Source: JANQUM01 sp047630355 (GTDB taxonomy: Bacteria; Bacteroidota; Bacteroidia; Cytophagales; Spirosomataceae). From it: a stretch of 60,800 nt of DNA. The stretch lies in contig JBLHXN010000007.1 of NCBI GenBank assembly GCA_047630355.1, positions 1 through 60,800 on the forward strand, written 5' to 3'. A program made the translations under genes and the position numbers. This document shows positions 34,644 through 43,880 of the stretch, in pieces. Every line of letters begins with the position of its first letter. The stretch's first letter is position 1. The notes under the pieces are model-generated. The model searched no databases. It was not told where the DNA came from and saw only the letters and a list, made by a program, of their open reading frames with translations.

Positions 34644-36068
34644 ATGGCAACCGAAAACCCGACTGTATCAGAACTTCTCCAGAAAAAATTTAAGCATAAT
34701 CCAACTACTGGGCAGACAAAGCTCTTTGAGTTAATGGATAACTTTTTGGAGCAGGAAGACGAAATTATTCGAAGTGCGTTTATCCTGAAAGGATACGCCG
34801 GAACCGGGAAAACCACGTTCATCAGTGCATTAGTGAAGGTTTTACCAAAGTTTGGCTGGAAATCAGTCTTGCTGGCTCCAACGGGTAGGGCAGCCAAAGT
34901 TATGGCGACTTACTCACGCCGGAAAGCCCAAACCATTCACAAAAAGATTTACCGTCAGACGGAAAACAGTTACACGGGGAATTTTGTGTTCGAACGTCAG
35001 AAAAATTACCACGAAGACACCCTTTTTATAGTTGATGAAGCTTCCATGATTTCTGATACCAAGGAGTTTGGAAGTAGCAGTTTGTTGCACGACTTACTCG
35101 ATTATATCTTTGAAAATCCGGGAAATAAGCTACTGCTTATCGGGGACGAAGCCCAATTACCGCCGGTTAAAATGTCGGTGAGTCCGGCGTTAGACGAGCA
35201 GCATCTCATCGGTTATTATCACACCGAAGTTACTTGTCATCAACTCACACAGGTTACTCGTCAGGAAGAAGGAAACGGTATTTTAGACAATGCTACTGCC
35301 CTCCGAAATTTACTCGGAAACGAAAAACCCAAGATAGAATTTGTGACCAAAGGTTACACTGATTTATTCAGAATGACCGGCCAACGAATCGAAGATGGAT
35401 TACGCTACGCTTACGATAAATTTGGACGGGAGAATGTAATCGTGATTACGCGTTCCAATAAAAATGCCGTTCAATACAATCAGTACATCCGAAATCAAAT
35501 TGATGATTCTCAGGAAGAACTATCGAATGGCGATTTATTGATGGTTGTTCGCAATAACTATACGGTTTTAGACGAAACCTCCGAAGCAGGATTTATTGCA
35601 AATGGTGAATTTGTACAGATTAAACGGGTAGGTAGAGAGGAAGAAATGCACGGCTTCCGGTTTGCTTCCGTTACGCTGCAATTAGTAGATTATCCTGAAG
35701 AGCCGGAATTTGATACATTAATATTGTTGGACACGCTGCATTCTCATTCTCCGAGCCTGACTCGTGATGAAAATAAGACTCTTTACGAAAATGTACTGAA
35801 AGACTATTTTTTCATAACCTCCAAGAAAGAACGGAGTGATCTGGTGCGTAAAGACAAGTACCTCAATGCTCTACAAGTGAAATATGCGTACGCGTTGACC
35901 TGCCATAAATCGCAGGGTGGACAGTGGGAAGTTGTATTCGTAGATCAGGGATATTTACCGCCCGATCAACTTGATGAAGACTTCATTCGCTGGCTTTATA
36001 CAGGTATTACCCGTGGAATCAAGCAGGTGTTTTTAGTTAATTTTAACGCTGGTTTCTTTGCTAAATGA
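34644..36068 (+). CDS. RecD-like/Dda-type DNA helicase
   Basis: The gene encodes 474 residues of superfamily 1B. Walker A is GYAGTGKTT (about 49-57), Walker B is IVDEASMI, motif III is LLIGDEAQLPPV, and motif VI is YTGITRGIKQVFLV, preceded by ALTCHKSQGGQW in a UvrD_C_2-type fold. It lacks the RecBC partners and long N-terminus of RecD2. Likely role: DNA unwinding in repair. TAGCTTTG at 34613-34620 may be the -7 box. Confidence 0.88.
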   Translation: MATENPTVSELLQKKFKHNPTTGQTKLFELMDNFLEQEDEIIRSAFILKGYAGTGKTTFISALVKVLPKFGWKSVLLAPTGRAAKVMATYSRRKAQTIHKKIYRQTENSYTGNFVFERQKNYHEDTLFIVDEASMISDTKEFGSSSLLHDLLDYIFENPGNKLLLIGDEAQLPPVKMSVSPALDEQHLIGYYHTEVTCHQLTQVTRQEEGNGILDNATALRNLLGNEKPKIEFVTKGYTDLFRMTGQRIEDGLRYAYDKFGRENVIVITRSNKNAVQYNQYIRNQIDDSQEELSNGDLLMVVRNNYTVLDETSEAGFIANGEFVQIKRVGREEEMHGFRFASVTLQLVDYPEEPEFDTLILLDTLHSHSPSLTRDENKTLYENVLKDYFFITSKKERSDLVRKDKYLNALQVKYAYALTCHKSQGGQWEVVFVDQGYLPPDQLDEDFIRWLYTGITRGIKQVFLVNFNAGFFAK

Positions 36069-36105
36069 TTAAAATTTAGCTCTTTACGAGTCAAATAACC
36101 ATCCT

Positions 36106-36321
36106 ATGGAATTTGAACTCATCATTAATCCGATAAAATTTAGGTCAATAAATACTGTATCGAAGCAATTACCAACTACGGAATTTAGAAAAGTAGCGGG
36201 TGAAATTGACCATAAATACGCAGTAGACTACGAACTCTATAAACACGGGAAACTGATTGGTGTTACTCAGGTAAAACCAAAATCTTACATCAGAAAAGCG
36301 GTATATATTCAAAAGGTGTAG
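36106..36321 (+). CDS. Small hypothetical protein
   Basis: The gene encodes 71 residues: basic and beta-rich, with DYELYKHGKLIGVTQVKP. No family is recognised and no strong ribosome site is seen. Codon use looks ordinary, and the frame has no overlap with another gene. It follows the helicase by 37 bases. Confidence 0.5.
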   Translation: MEFELIINPIKFRSINTVSKQLPTTEFRKVAGEIDHKYAVDYELYKHGKLIGVTQVKPKSYIRKAVYIQKV

Positions 36322-36375
36322 TGCACAACTCAGAGATTTTCAAAACGCTTAGTAGATTGTAAATAGTTTAGCGTT

Positions 36376-37425
36376 TTACGTACGAGGCTTCAAACTCGTT
36401 TTTTTCAACGCTTTCATATTTTCAACGTAATGGAAATCAAGTTCTGCTTCTTGTTTAGTCATAACTTTAGCATTAATGTTTTCATTAAAGTGCTTTATCT
36501 CTAACTTTTTTGGGTTCTTTTCTCTCTCTCTAATAAACGTCGCGTGATCGAATAATCGGTTGTCTGTAAGTTTGTTATAGAAAAAGGGTTTAGCATTTTG
36601 AATCGTTTCTGAAATTATAGTAGAGAACGTCGGGTCTATCTCATAACTGATGGAGTTTCGTTGAGATGCAATTGCCGCAATCGCCGTTACGCCTGTTCCC
36701 GTAAACGGATCCAAGACGGTGTCGTTTTTTAGTGAGTACATATTTATTAAGCGGTACGGAATTTCGAGCGGGTACGCGGTACTTCGTTTGCGGGTTTCAG
36801 AATCGGTCAAAACTTGTCTCGCACCTTTTATTTCCCATAAATCAGAGAACCATATGTTGCGTTCTTCCCAAAAGAATGAACTCTCTCTTCGGCGTGTTTT
36901 TTCGGTTTCATTGGTGAATTTTCTTTTTCTACCTTTCCTGAAAATTGAAATCCACTCGTGCTCGAGCTTTACGTAAGCACCCGTTGGAAGCATTCCCGAA
37001 CCCATAAACTTGTTGGGGGCGTTGGTCTGTTTCCGCCAGATTATGTTCGGAAGGTTTGAGAAGCCGAATTTAACAAATGCTGAAATAATCTGGGAGTGAT
37101 TAGCGTACAAAGCACACTCCCCATTTATGGAGCGGGTCGCATCACCGATGTTGATGCAGGCAAACCCGCCTGGTATCAAAATTCGCTCAGTTTCAGACCA
37201 AACTTTATCGAGTTCCTGATGCATCAGCTCAAACGCAGCGTTTCCTTCGTTCGATAATAACTTCTCGTTGATTTCAGGATTCTGTCTCGCCATTATTTCG
37301 TCCCACATTTCTATCATGGGGTAGGGCGGGGAGGTGACAACGAGTTCAATGGAATTATCTTGGATTTGCTCCATGTTTTGAGCGGCACCGATTATAATTT
37401 TGTGAGTTGTGGAAGCAGAATTCAT
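36376..37425 (-). CDS. Site-specific DNA methyltransferase (beta class)
   Basis: The gene encodes 349 residues from the ATG at 37425; a TTG 13 codons upstream is possible. The order is beta-type: the catalytic motif IV TSPPY (about 36-40) comes first and the SAM-binding motif DPFTGTGVTA (about 240) later. TSPPY is more often seen in N4-cytosine enzymes than DPPY. No restriction endonuclease gene lies beside it, so it is an orphan here. Its recognition site cannot be read from the sequence. Confidence 0.88.
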   Translation of the reverse strand: MNSASTTHKIIIGAAQNMEQIQDNSIELVVTSPPYPMIEMWDEIMARQNPEINEKLLSNEGNAAFELMHQELDKVWSETERILIPGGFACINIGDATRSINGECALYANHSQIISAFVKFGFSNLPNIIWRKQTNAPNKFMGSGMLPTGAYVKLEHEWISIFRKGRKRKFTNETEKTRRRESSFFWEERNIWFSDLWEIKGARQVLTDSETRKRSTAYPLEIPYRLINMYSLKNDTVLDPFTGTGVTAIAAIASQRNSISYEIDPTFSTIISETIQNAKPFFYNKLTDNRLFDHATFIREREKNPKKLEIKHFNENINAKVMTKQEAELDFHYVENMKALKKTSLKPRT

Positions 37426-37472
37426 GTTGCAAATAGACTGAATTTTTGCTTCATTTCCTGTCAAAACCTAAA

Positions 37473-37886
37473 CTAAAAGTCGAGGAAGTCACCGCTTTTG
37501 ATTCGCCGCAATAAATTTACGGGTTTGTTAAAAATATACGTCCATGCTTTTAGAGCAGGCTGTCTTATTTTAGTAAAAACGTCTATTTGTTCTCTAAGGT
37601 ATTGTGAACTTGAATCGTCGTTTGGTTCGCAGCTTTCGTACGGGTCGAGGATAGAGAACAGCTCTTTCGAGTCACGAATGACAAACAATTCACCGTAAAC
37701 AAACTCAAACGTTTCGGTTTTAATGAGTCCCGGATAATGGCTAATCAGGTACAATTCTCCCGTGGTAAATGCGGTAGAATGGAAGTATGCAAATTGCTCA
37801 ATCTCGTTTACAAACGGATTTTTAGCGTAACGTTTCATTAACGTACCGTAAACAAAAAGATACTCAGGATTATTTGAAGTAGGCAT
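37473..37886 (-). CDS. Gamma-glutamylcyclotransferase-like (AIG2) protein
   Basis: The gene encodes 137 residues. YLFVYGTLM at the N-terminus is the substrate-loop signature, followed by GELYLISHYPGLI and VYGELFVI, with the Glu of LDPYESCE. The family cleaves gamma-glutamyl peptides, but substrate use varies. Its start overlaps the end of the TPR gene by 17 bases. Confidence 0.85.
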   Translation of the reverse strand: MPTSNNPEYLFVYGTLMKRYAKNPFVNEIEQFAYFHSTAFTTGELYLISHYPGLIKTETFEFVYGELFVIRDSKELFSILDPYESCEPNDDSSSQYLREQIDVFTKIRQPALKAWTYIFNKPVNLLRRIKSGDFLDF

Positions 37887-38409
37887 TCATGTTTGTAAGG
37901 TAAGACTTGGCTTCATCATCGCCCAATTCAGCTGCTTTGGCGAAGGCGTCGTTTGCAGATTTAAAGTTTCCTCGTCTTAATTCCAGTTCCCCAATTCTCC
38001 GACGTACTTCCGCATTTTTATCTAAATAGAACTGCGAAGCACGCCGGTACTCGAGCATCGCTTCGTCGTAATCTTCTACGTTGAAATGGCAAGTTGCCTT
38101 CAATAAATACGTCTCACGGATTGAGTTATCAAGTTGGAGAGACTTCTTTAAGTCTTGGAGGGCTGCCTCGTAATTTTCAAAATAAAAATGGCACTTTGCC
38201 TTGTATAAATAAGCGTAAGCAGATTTGGGGTTGCTTATCACAATCTTTTCGAAAAACCTGAAGGCAGCGGGTATGTCCTCTTTTTCGTATAAACCAATTC
38301 CTTCCAGCAGCGGTTTTTTGGCCTGCTGTTCCGGCGTTTCGGTTAACGAAAAATCGCCCATTAAAATACCGTGTATAAACGACGGAAATAGAAAAAATAG
38401 AAGTTCCAT
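37870..38409 (-). CDS. TPR-repeat protein
   Basis: The gene encodes 179 residues. A hydrophobic N-terminus (about 1-18) may be a signal or anchor. Four TPR-like helical pairs follow, with canonical A/Y/F positions (AYAYLYKAKCHFYFENYEAAL, ETYLLKATCHFNVEDYDEAML). It probably mediates protein contacts. It overlaps the cyclotransferase gene. Confidence 0.85.
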   Translation of the reverse strand: MELLFFLFPSFIHGILMGDFSLTETPEQQAKKPLLEGIGLYEKEDIPAAFRFFEKIVISNPKSAYAYLYKAKCHFYFENYEAALQDLKKSLQLDNSIRETYLLKATCHFNVEDYDEAMLEYRRASQFYLDKNAEVRRRIGELELRRGNFKSANDAFAKAAELGDDEAKSYLTNMNAYFK

Positions 38410-38441
38410 GGGAATCCGTTCTTTTTAAAATTAACTTTTGA

Positions 38442-38831
38442 TTACAGATTGTTTAATTCTTCTTTTAACTTTTTGGGTAATTTGGCAACGACCAAATCGT
38501 AGGATTCTTTGATAAGCTCAAAGACCAAGCTTTGGTCAAGAACGACATCTAACCCGACCATAGACCAGTGCTTTTTATTCATGTGCCAAGCACCTTCAAT
38601 AAATTCGTACTGACCCCTAATTTCGATATTCTTTTCCGGGGTATTCTTGAGGCTTATGCGTCGGATTTCGTTTAGGGATAATAACGCAAACATCTTTCCC
38701 ATGACTTTGTAAACTGCCGCATCGGGTCCGAAAGGTTGTTCCTCGACCACACCATTTAGCTGTAAGCAATATTCACGGGCTTCCTCGATGTTTATCGCGT
38801 GACTGCTCTGAAAATCATAACGATGACACAA
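38442..38831 (-). CDS. MmcQ/YjbR-family protein
   Basis: The gene encodes up to 129 residues. The family region starts at INIEEAREYCLQLNGV; PFGPDAAVYKVMGKMFAL and HMNKKHW are characteristic. No ATG is close: a TTG at 38831 or an atypical start further in must be used, and it lies inside the preceding gene. Members have a CyaY-like fold with poorly known DNA-binding function. Confidence 0.85.
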   Translation of the reverse strand: MCHRYDFQSSHAINIEEAREYCLQLNGVVEEQPFGPDAAVYKVMGKMFALLSLNEIRRISLKNTPEKNIEIRGQYEFIEGAWHMNKKHWSMVGLDVVLDQSLVFELIKESYDLVVAKLPKKLKEELNNL

Positions 38832-38983
38832 AAAAGGAACATGACGATGGAGATTTTGTTAATCCCGTGCATCATTTTCAGGTTTGTGCTTGTTGGGTAT
38901 TTGCCATCTTCATTTTTTCTGAAGACCCGAAGGAAATACGAAAAAACGGGCATTATGCGGAGATACTCTTTTACTTTGTTCAT
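38792..38983 (-). CDS. Small single-pass membrane protein (MHGINKISI motif)
   Basis: The gene encodes 63 residues: a basic N-terminus with FLRVFRKNEDGKYPTSTNL, MMHGINKISI, then one membrane helix. I recall this motif in a small Bacteroidetes family of unknown function (possibly DUF6728). A good A-rich leader precedes the ATG at 38983. Its 3' end overlaps the MmcQ/YjbR gene by about 40 bases in another frame. Confidence 0.7.
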   Translation of the reverse strand: MNKVKEYLRIMPVFSYFLRVFRKNEDGKYPTSTNLKMMHGINKISIVMFLFCVIVMIFRAVTR

Positions 38984-39039
38984 TTTTATTTTTCGTTAAC
39001 TTTATAAGTTTTCTGAATTGGAGACTTAGCTCATAAATT

Positions 39040-40998
39040 CTAAACCTCAACAACTTCTGGTTCAAACCAGCGGCTGTCTTCTTTGATTAATTCTATTAGT
39101 TCGTCCACTGCATTATCAGAATGCACAGAACGTTTCATAACCTCCTGACCGCGGTAAAGGGCAATTTTGTTTTTACCCATTCCTACGTAACCGTAATCAG
39201 CATCGGCCATTTCGCCGGGACCGTTTACAATACAGCCCATAATTCCAATTTTTACGCCTTTCAAATGATCGGTGCGTTTACGAATCATGGCAGTTGTTTC
39301 CTGTAAATCAAATAACGTTCTTCCACAGGAAGGGCAGCTGATGTACTCAGTTTTTGACATTCGGGTTCGAGCCGCTTGTAAAATTCCGAAAGCAGTACTA
39401 TTTACCAACTTAACGGTTTCAAAATCCGTTGAATTATCTTTGTTATCAGTCAACTTCATCATGATTCCGTCGCCCAACCCTTCAATCAAATTACCCCCAA
39501 TGTCGGTTGCACTATAAAGTTGGAAATCGCTTTCGCACAGGTCTTCATAATGTCCGGCGATAACAATCGGAAGCTTGATACCATTCTGAATCAATTTCAC
39601 AAACGCCCGACGAATATCAGCCATCGCGTGCGGATTTTCGGTTGATAAAATCAGGACTGCGTTTTCAAGATTCTTTAGTTTATCAATCGATTGTTCAATT
39701 AAATAGTTTGTATCAATGGTAATAAAATTTACGACGGGATGAAAATTCACAATTGATTCTAAATCAGCGAGTTGAATAAGCGGGAATTTGTTTATTTTAT
39801 CCTCAATATTACACCAAACATCGTAGTCTAAAATTTCTTTTAAACCGTTCGGAAGCATGAAGCTAATCGGATTTTTGGCAGAATAAATATAGTCTGTACC
39901 AATATCGTTCATTCGCCATTTATCTGACAAAGGCATGTAGAAATGACCAACCGCTTTCAGGTCTTCCACTTCGTTTACCGCAAATTCGCTCAAATCAGCA
40001 ATTACTCGAGGCACGTTCAGGCCACCGAAGTTAGCAATTTCTTTTGCTTCGCGTTTTTTATAAGTAAACGGGTCAATTGGGTACTCTTTGTAAGCTTTTA
40101 TGGGTTGTTGTTCTTCAGCACGGTTTGTGTAACGGTCAATCAACGCTCTTGCCACGGGAGACTCAAATTCGGGATCTTCGGTCAAACTGACCCGCACGGT
40201 GTCACCTAAGCCATCTTCTAATAACGTCCCGATTCCCATTGCTGATTTAATCCGTCCGTCTTCGCCCTCTCCGGCTTCCGTTACTCCTAAGTGGAGTGGG
40301 TAGGGTTTTAATTTTTCTTCTGTTAAACGCTTCGCCAATAATCGGTACGCTTGCACCATTACCTGCACGTTGGAAGATTTCATCGAAATGACAATATTAT
40401 AGTAATTTTCATCTTCGCAAATTCGTAAAAACTCTAACGCAGATTCTACCATTCCAATTGGTGAATCTCCGTAGCGGCTCATAATCCGGTCAGAGAGCGA
40501 TCCGTGGTTGGTGCCAATTCTCATTGCCGTTCCGTATTCTTTACAAATTTTCACGAGCGGAAGAAAGCGATCACGAATGCGTTCGAGTTCAGCCTGATAA
40601 GATTCATCGGAATAGTCGATTACCTGAAAACGTTTTTTGTCGGCGTAATTTCCTGGATTTACCCGAACTTTCTCCACGATTCTGGCGGCAAGTTCTGCGG
40701 CGTTTGGAGTGAAGTGAATGTCAGCAACGAGCGGCGTGTTGTAGCCACGCTTGCGTAATTCGTTCTTAATATTTTCGAGATTTTGGGCTTCTTTAACACT
40801 CGGTGCCGTAATTCTGACTAATTCGCAACCACTTTCAATCATCCGAATTGATTGCTCTACCGAACCAATCGTGTCCATGGTATCAATAGTCGTCATGGAT
40901 TGCACCCGAATCGGGTAATCCGAACCGAGCATCACATCGCCGATTTTTACCTGAATAGTTTCCCGACGGGAATAAGATATAAGTGAGTTTGCGTACAT
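39040..40998 (-). CDS. ispG: 4-hydroxy-3-methylbut-2-enyl diphosphate synthase, long form
   Basis: The gene encodes 652 residues, the three-domain form found in Bacteroidetes, Chlamydia and plants: an N-terminal TIM barrel (GSDYPIRVQSMTT...VADIHF), a large inserted domain (about 280-530), and the C-terminal FeS domain with CPSCGRT and IMGCIVNGPGE, whose three Cys bind a 4Fe-4S cluster. It is the penultimate step of the non-mevalonate isoprenoid pathway. CAAAATTA at 41061-41068 is a possible -7 box on the reverse strand. Confidence 0.94.
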   Translation of the reverse strand: MYANSLISYSRRETIQVKIGDVMLGSDYPIRVQSMTTIDTMDTIGSVEQSIRMIESGCELVRITAPSVKEAQNLENIKNELRKRGYNTPLVADIHFTPNAAELAARIVEKVRVNPGNYADKKRFQVIDYSDESYQAELERIRDRFLPLVKICKEYGTAMRIGTNHGSLSDRIMSRYGDSPIGMVESALEFLRICEDENYYNIVISMKSSNVQVMVQAYRLLAKRLTEEKLKPYPLHLGVTEAGEGEDGRIKSAMGIGTLLEDGLGDTVRVSLTEDPEFESPVARALIDRYTNRAEEQQPIKAYKEYPIDPFTYKKREAKEIANFGGLNVPRVIADLSEFAVNEVEDLKAVGHFYMPLSDKWRMNDIGTDYIYSAKNPISFMLPNGLKEILDYDVWCNIEDKINKFPLIQLADLESIVNFHPVVNFITIDTNYLIEQSIDKLKNLENAVLILSTENPHAMADIRRAFVKLIQNGIKLPIVIAGHYEDLCESDFQLYSATDIGGNLIEGLGDGIMMKLTDNKDNSTDFETVKLVNSTAFGILQAARTRMSKTEYISCPSCGRTLFDLQETTAMIRKRTDHLKGVKIGIMGCIVNGPGEMADADYGYVGMGKNKIALYRGQEVMKRSVHSDNAVDELIELIKEDSRWFEPEVVEV

Positions 40999-41236
40999 TT
41001 TTCGTTAGATTTAGGCAAATGTGGGTTAGATATTAGTAATAAAACCGAATTCTTAAAACACAAAATTAACTAATTAAACGACCTTATAACAGTATCGTTG
41101 TTGAATGTGTTTGGTAAAGAGTAAAATTCACTTGTTAAATTCTGAATTGTAAGTTCTGGAATATCAATGAGATTAAAAAACTCAAATCTCCCCAGATAGT
41201 TATCGAGACATTTTTCACATCTTCCTTTTAAAGTGA

Positions 41237-41244
41237 TAACTTTG
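41237..41244 (+). promoter_or_regulatory. Possible -7 promoter element of queE
   Basis: TAACTTTG matches TAnnTTTG and would initiate near 41252, 23 bases before the ATG. No clear TTG at the -33 distance was found. Confidence 0.35.
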
Positions 41245-41274
41245 TGGTTTTTAAGAGAAAACGTACGAATTAGA

Positions 41275-41907
41275 ATGTTGACAATAGAAAAAATTGATAA
41301 AAGAAACGGCGAATTGCTACCGATAATGGAATCGTTTTACACGATTCAGGGAGAAGGAGCTTTTTCGGGTAAAGCGGCGTATTTTATTCGAGTTGGTGGC
41401 TGTGATGTGGGCTGCGTTTGGTGCGATGTAAAAGAGTCTTGGGATGCCGATGAACACTCAAAACAGTCGGTTGCTGCTTTGATTAAGGAAGTGCGAAAGA
41501 CGCCAACTAAAATCGTGGTTATTACGGGCGGCGAGCCGCTGATGTACGATATGAACCCACTGACGAGTGCTTTGCAAAGTGCTGACTTTCAGACAAATAT
41601 TGAAACCTCAGGAGCGTACCCGATGTCGGGAAATTGGGATTGGGTTTGTTTTTCTCCAAAGAAATTCAAAGCTCCACACCCATCAATATATGAAGCTGCT
41701 GACGAGTTAAAAGTGATTGTTTATAATAAGTCAGATTTTGCTTTTGCAGAAAAGCACGCTGCTTTGGTAAACCCGAATTGTAAGCTTTTGCTACAACCTG
41801 AATGGTCGGTGCGGGAAAAAGCGACATCGCTCATCGTTGAATACGTAAAAACGAATGTCAACTGGCAAATAAGCTTGCAAACTCATAAATATATGGGAGT
41901 TGAGTAA
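41275..41907 (+). CDS. queE: 7-carboxy-7-deazaguanine synthase QueE
   Basis: The gene encodes 210 residues from the ATG at 41275, preferred over an in-frame upstream ATG at 41233. The radical-SAM Cys triad is GGCDVGCVWCD, preceded by SFYTIQGEGAFSG. The later TGGEPLMY and FSPKKFKAPH motifs match QueE. It makes the deazaguanine ring for queuosine. No other que gene is nearby. Confidence 0.92.
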   Translation: MLTIEKIDKRNGELLPIMESFYTIQGEGAFSGKAAYFIRVGGCDVGCVWCDVKESWDADEHSKQSVAALIKEVRKTPTKIVVITGGEPLMYDMNPLTSALQSADFQTNIETSGAYPMSGNWDWVCFSPKKFKAPHPSIYEAADELKVIVYNKSDFAFAEKHAALVNPNCKLLLQPEWSVREKATSLIVEYVKTNVNWQISLQTHKYMGVE

Positions 41908-41966
41908 AGCATTGTTAATTTGAATATTTTCTTTAACTTTAGAAGTGAAGCTAATTTTAACGAGTT

Positions 41967-42587
41967 ATGGTAATTGAAAAGGACATAAAAACGAGGATTC
42001 TTGAAGCAGCAGGTAGTGAGAAGTTGGTACGTTTTGCTGCGTCGGAGCATGAATATTTAGATTTAGCATATGACGTTCCTTTCAAGATCGAATACCACAA
42101 ATCTGAAATTATTGTTATGAGTTTAGCTTCTTATATACATGAAAGAATTGCTTCAAATTTAATCTTCTTCTTAAGAAGCTTATTTCAGGATGAAGATAAT
42201 ATTGATATAATGGGTGGCGGTTTAGGAGTAAAGACCGATAATTTTGAAGGCAGCTATTTTTTGCCAGATGTGTCTTTAGTAAAAGGCAAACCCGATTTTG
42301 AAAAAAACTCAACTGCAATTATCAAAAATCCGTCCGTTGTTTTTGAAGTCTTATCACCCTCAACAAAATCATACGATTTGTCCGAGAAATTGGAAGAGTA
42401 CAAAACATTTGAAAGCATAGATCAAGTAATTTTTGTTTACCAAGACAAGATGAAAGTTACAACCTATCGTAGAAGCTATGAGCCAGTTGGTTGGTTAAAT
42501 CAGGATTTCACAAAAGCCGGTGATACGGTAGAAATTGAAGAGAAATCGCTTTGTTTAAGAGATATTTACGAAAAAGTTAATTTCTGA
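41967..42587 (+). CDS. Uma2-family putative endonuclease (first copy)
   Basis: The gene encodes 206 residues with a PD-(D/E)XK-like core: LPDVSLVKGKPDF (Asp), PSVVFEVLSPSTKSYD (Glu), EKLEEYK (Lys). Uma2/DUF820 proteins are often found in expanded numbers in Bacteroidetes and cyanobacteria, and their targets are unknown. A second member lies at 52271-52813. Confidence 0.87.
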   Translation: MVIEKDIKTRILEAAGSEKLVRFAASEHEYLDLAYDVPFKIEYHKSEIIVMSLASYIHERIASNLIFFLRSLFQDEDNIDIMGGGLGVKTDNFEGSYFLPDVSLVKGKPDFEKNSTAIIKNPSVVFEVLSPSTKSYDLSEKLEEYKTFESIDQVIFVYQDKMKVTTYRRSYEPVGWLNQDFTKAGDTVEIEEKSLCLRDIYEKVNF

Positions 42588-42604
42588 ATCTCGATTCTCA
42601 AATC

Positions 42605-43720
42605 TCATAAAACTACCAATTCTTCCCCGTGTGTTAGTTTCACAATTGGCGGAAGTAACGCCGGAAAATTCTTAAAAAATCCGATGGCGAGATTAGTCGG
42701 TAAATTGCTTCCAAACAGTTTCTGTAAATTCCTTCCCGCCCACAAACGAGTTTTGAATTCTGCATTCCAGAAAGTCAAGTATTCTTGGTATAAGTCGGTT
42801 TTAGAAGAGCCATTCAGGTTTTTGTAAATCAATTCGCTCAACTTTACGCCGCCCCGAATAGCCATTGCCATGCCGTTTCCGCAGAGCGGCGTGATAAGCC
42901 CCGCCGTATCACCAACCATCAACATGCCGTTTGCTTGTTTTGATTTCTTATTAAAAGATATTTCGTTGATAACTAAAGGCTTATCGTAAACGAACTCGCT
43001 GTGTTGAAAAACTTCACCTAGGTATTTATTTTTGGATAAAACGTTGCGTTCGGTTTCGTCAATAGAGCCGTGCTCACGAATAACTTCTCGGTCAATTAAG
43101 TAGCAAAGACAATACAAATCTTCTTCGATGGCTGATATTCCGCAGTAACCACCCTTGAAATTATGCAACGCAATGACATCTTTCGGGAAGTCGGTTTTGA
43201 TGTGGTATTTTACCCCAACGTAACCCGAACGCTCATCAATGAATTGACGGTTTAAGTGTTTGTCCAAATTGCTGCGTTTTCCGTAAGAACCCACGATTAT
43301 TTTTCCCTGGAAAACTTCTTTTTTTGAAGTTGTTACCTTGTGTGCTTCCACCGAGTTTACCTGCGTTTCGGTCATGACTTCCACGCCAATTTTGGTGGCT
43401 AATTTTGCCAGTTCATAATCAAGCTTGTAGCGACTAATACCAAAGCCACCGCTTTTTAGATGACTTTTAGCAACGTTTCCGTTTACGGCACTCACTTGTA
43501 AAGTATGAATGTCAGAAACTCCCAGGGCTTCTAAATCCAGCCCGATGAAATTAAAGAAAGGTCGGACTTCGTTTGAAATATATTCACCGCAAACTTTGTG
43601 AAACGGGTAGCTGTATTTTTCAATCAGCAAAACCGAAAGTCCATTTTTACGGCTCATAATTGCGGTACTTAAACCCGCCAAACCACCACCTACTATTATT
43701 ACATCGAACGATTTTTTCAC
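42605..43720 (-). CDS. FAD-dependent oxidoreductase (geranylgeranyl reductase-like)
   Basis: The gene encodes about 371 residues from a GTG at 43720, just before the FAD-binding VIIVGGGLAGLSTA; a GTG at 43759 is an alternative. Other FAD contacts are CGEYISNEVRPF and the second motif GMLMVGDTAGLITPLCGNGMAMA. The family covers geranylgeranyl reductases and related flavin enzymes; the substrate here is unknown. Confidence 0.85.
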   Translation of the reverse strand: MKKSFDVIIVGGGLAGLSTAIMSRKNGLSVLLIEKYSYPFHKVCGEYISNEVRPFFNFIGLDLEALGVSDIHTLQVSAVNGNVAKSHLKSGGFGISRYKLDYELAKLATKIGVEVMTETQVNSVEAHKVTTSKKEVFQGKIIVGSYGKRSNLDKHLNRQFIDERSGYVGVKYHIKTDFPKDVIALHNFKGGYCGISAIEEDLYCLCYLIDREVIREHGSIDETERNVLSKNKYLGEVFQHSEFVYDKPLVINEISFNKKSKQANGMLMVGDTAGLITPLCGNGMAMAIRGGVKLSELIYKNLNGSSKTDLYQEYLTFWNAEFKTRLWAGRNLQKLFGSNLPTNLAIGFFKNFPALLPPIVKLTHGEELVVL

Positions 43721-43848
43721 AAATAAAATGTTTATTTTTGCGTAATTTGTTACTTCCACTTTAGGTTGGTCATGACACTAAACAATAGCTTGAATTTTTA
43801 TTATTGCCCGAATAGAATACTGAGTCAAATTTAACGCCTAATTTAATA

Positions 43849-43866
43849 TTCCGATAGCTATCGGAA
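43849..43866. repeat. 18-bp perfect palindrome upstream of polA
   Basis: TTCCGATAGCTATCGGAA is a perfect palindrome ending 14 bases before the polA start. I recall this palindrome as a frequent intergenic sequence in Bacteroidetes. It may be an operator or a mobile-palindrome copy. Confidence 0.5.
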
Positions 43867-43880
43867 CTAACTTCTGAAAA

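Noticed and set aside
42605..43759. FAD enzyme as part of a pigment (flexirubin-type) gene cluster
   Set aside because: No polyketide synthase, acyl carrier or resorcinol genes lie nearby; it stands alone.
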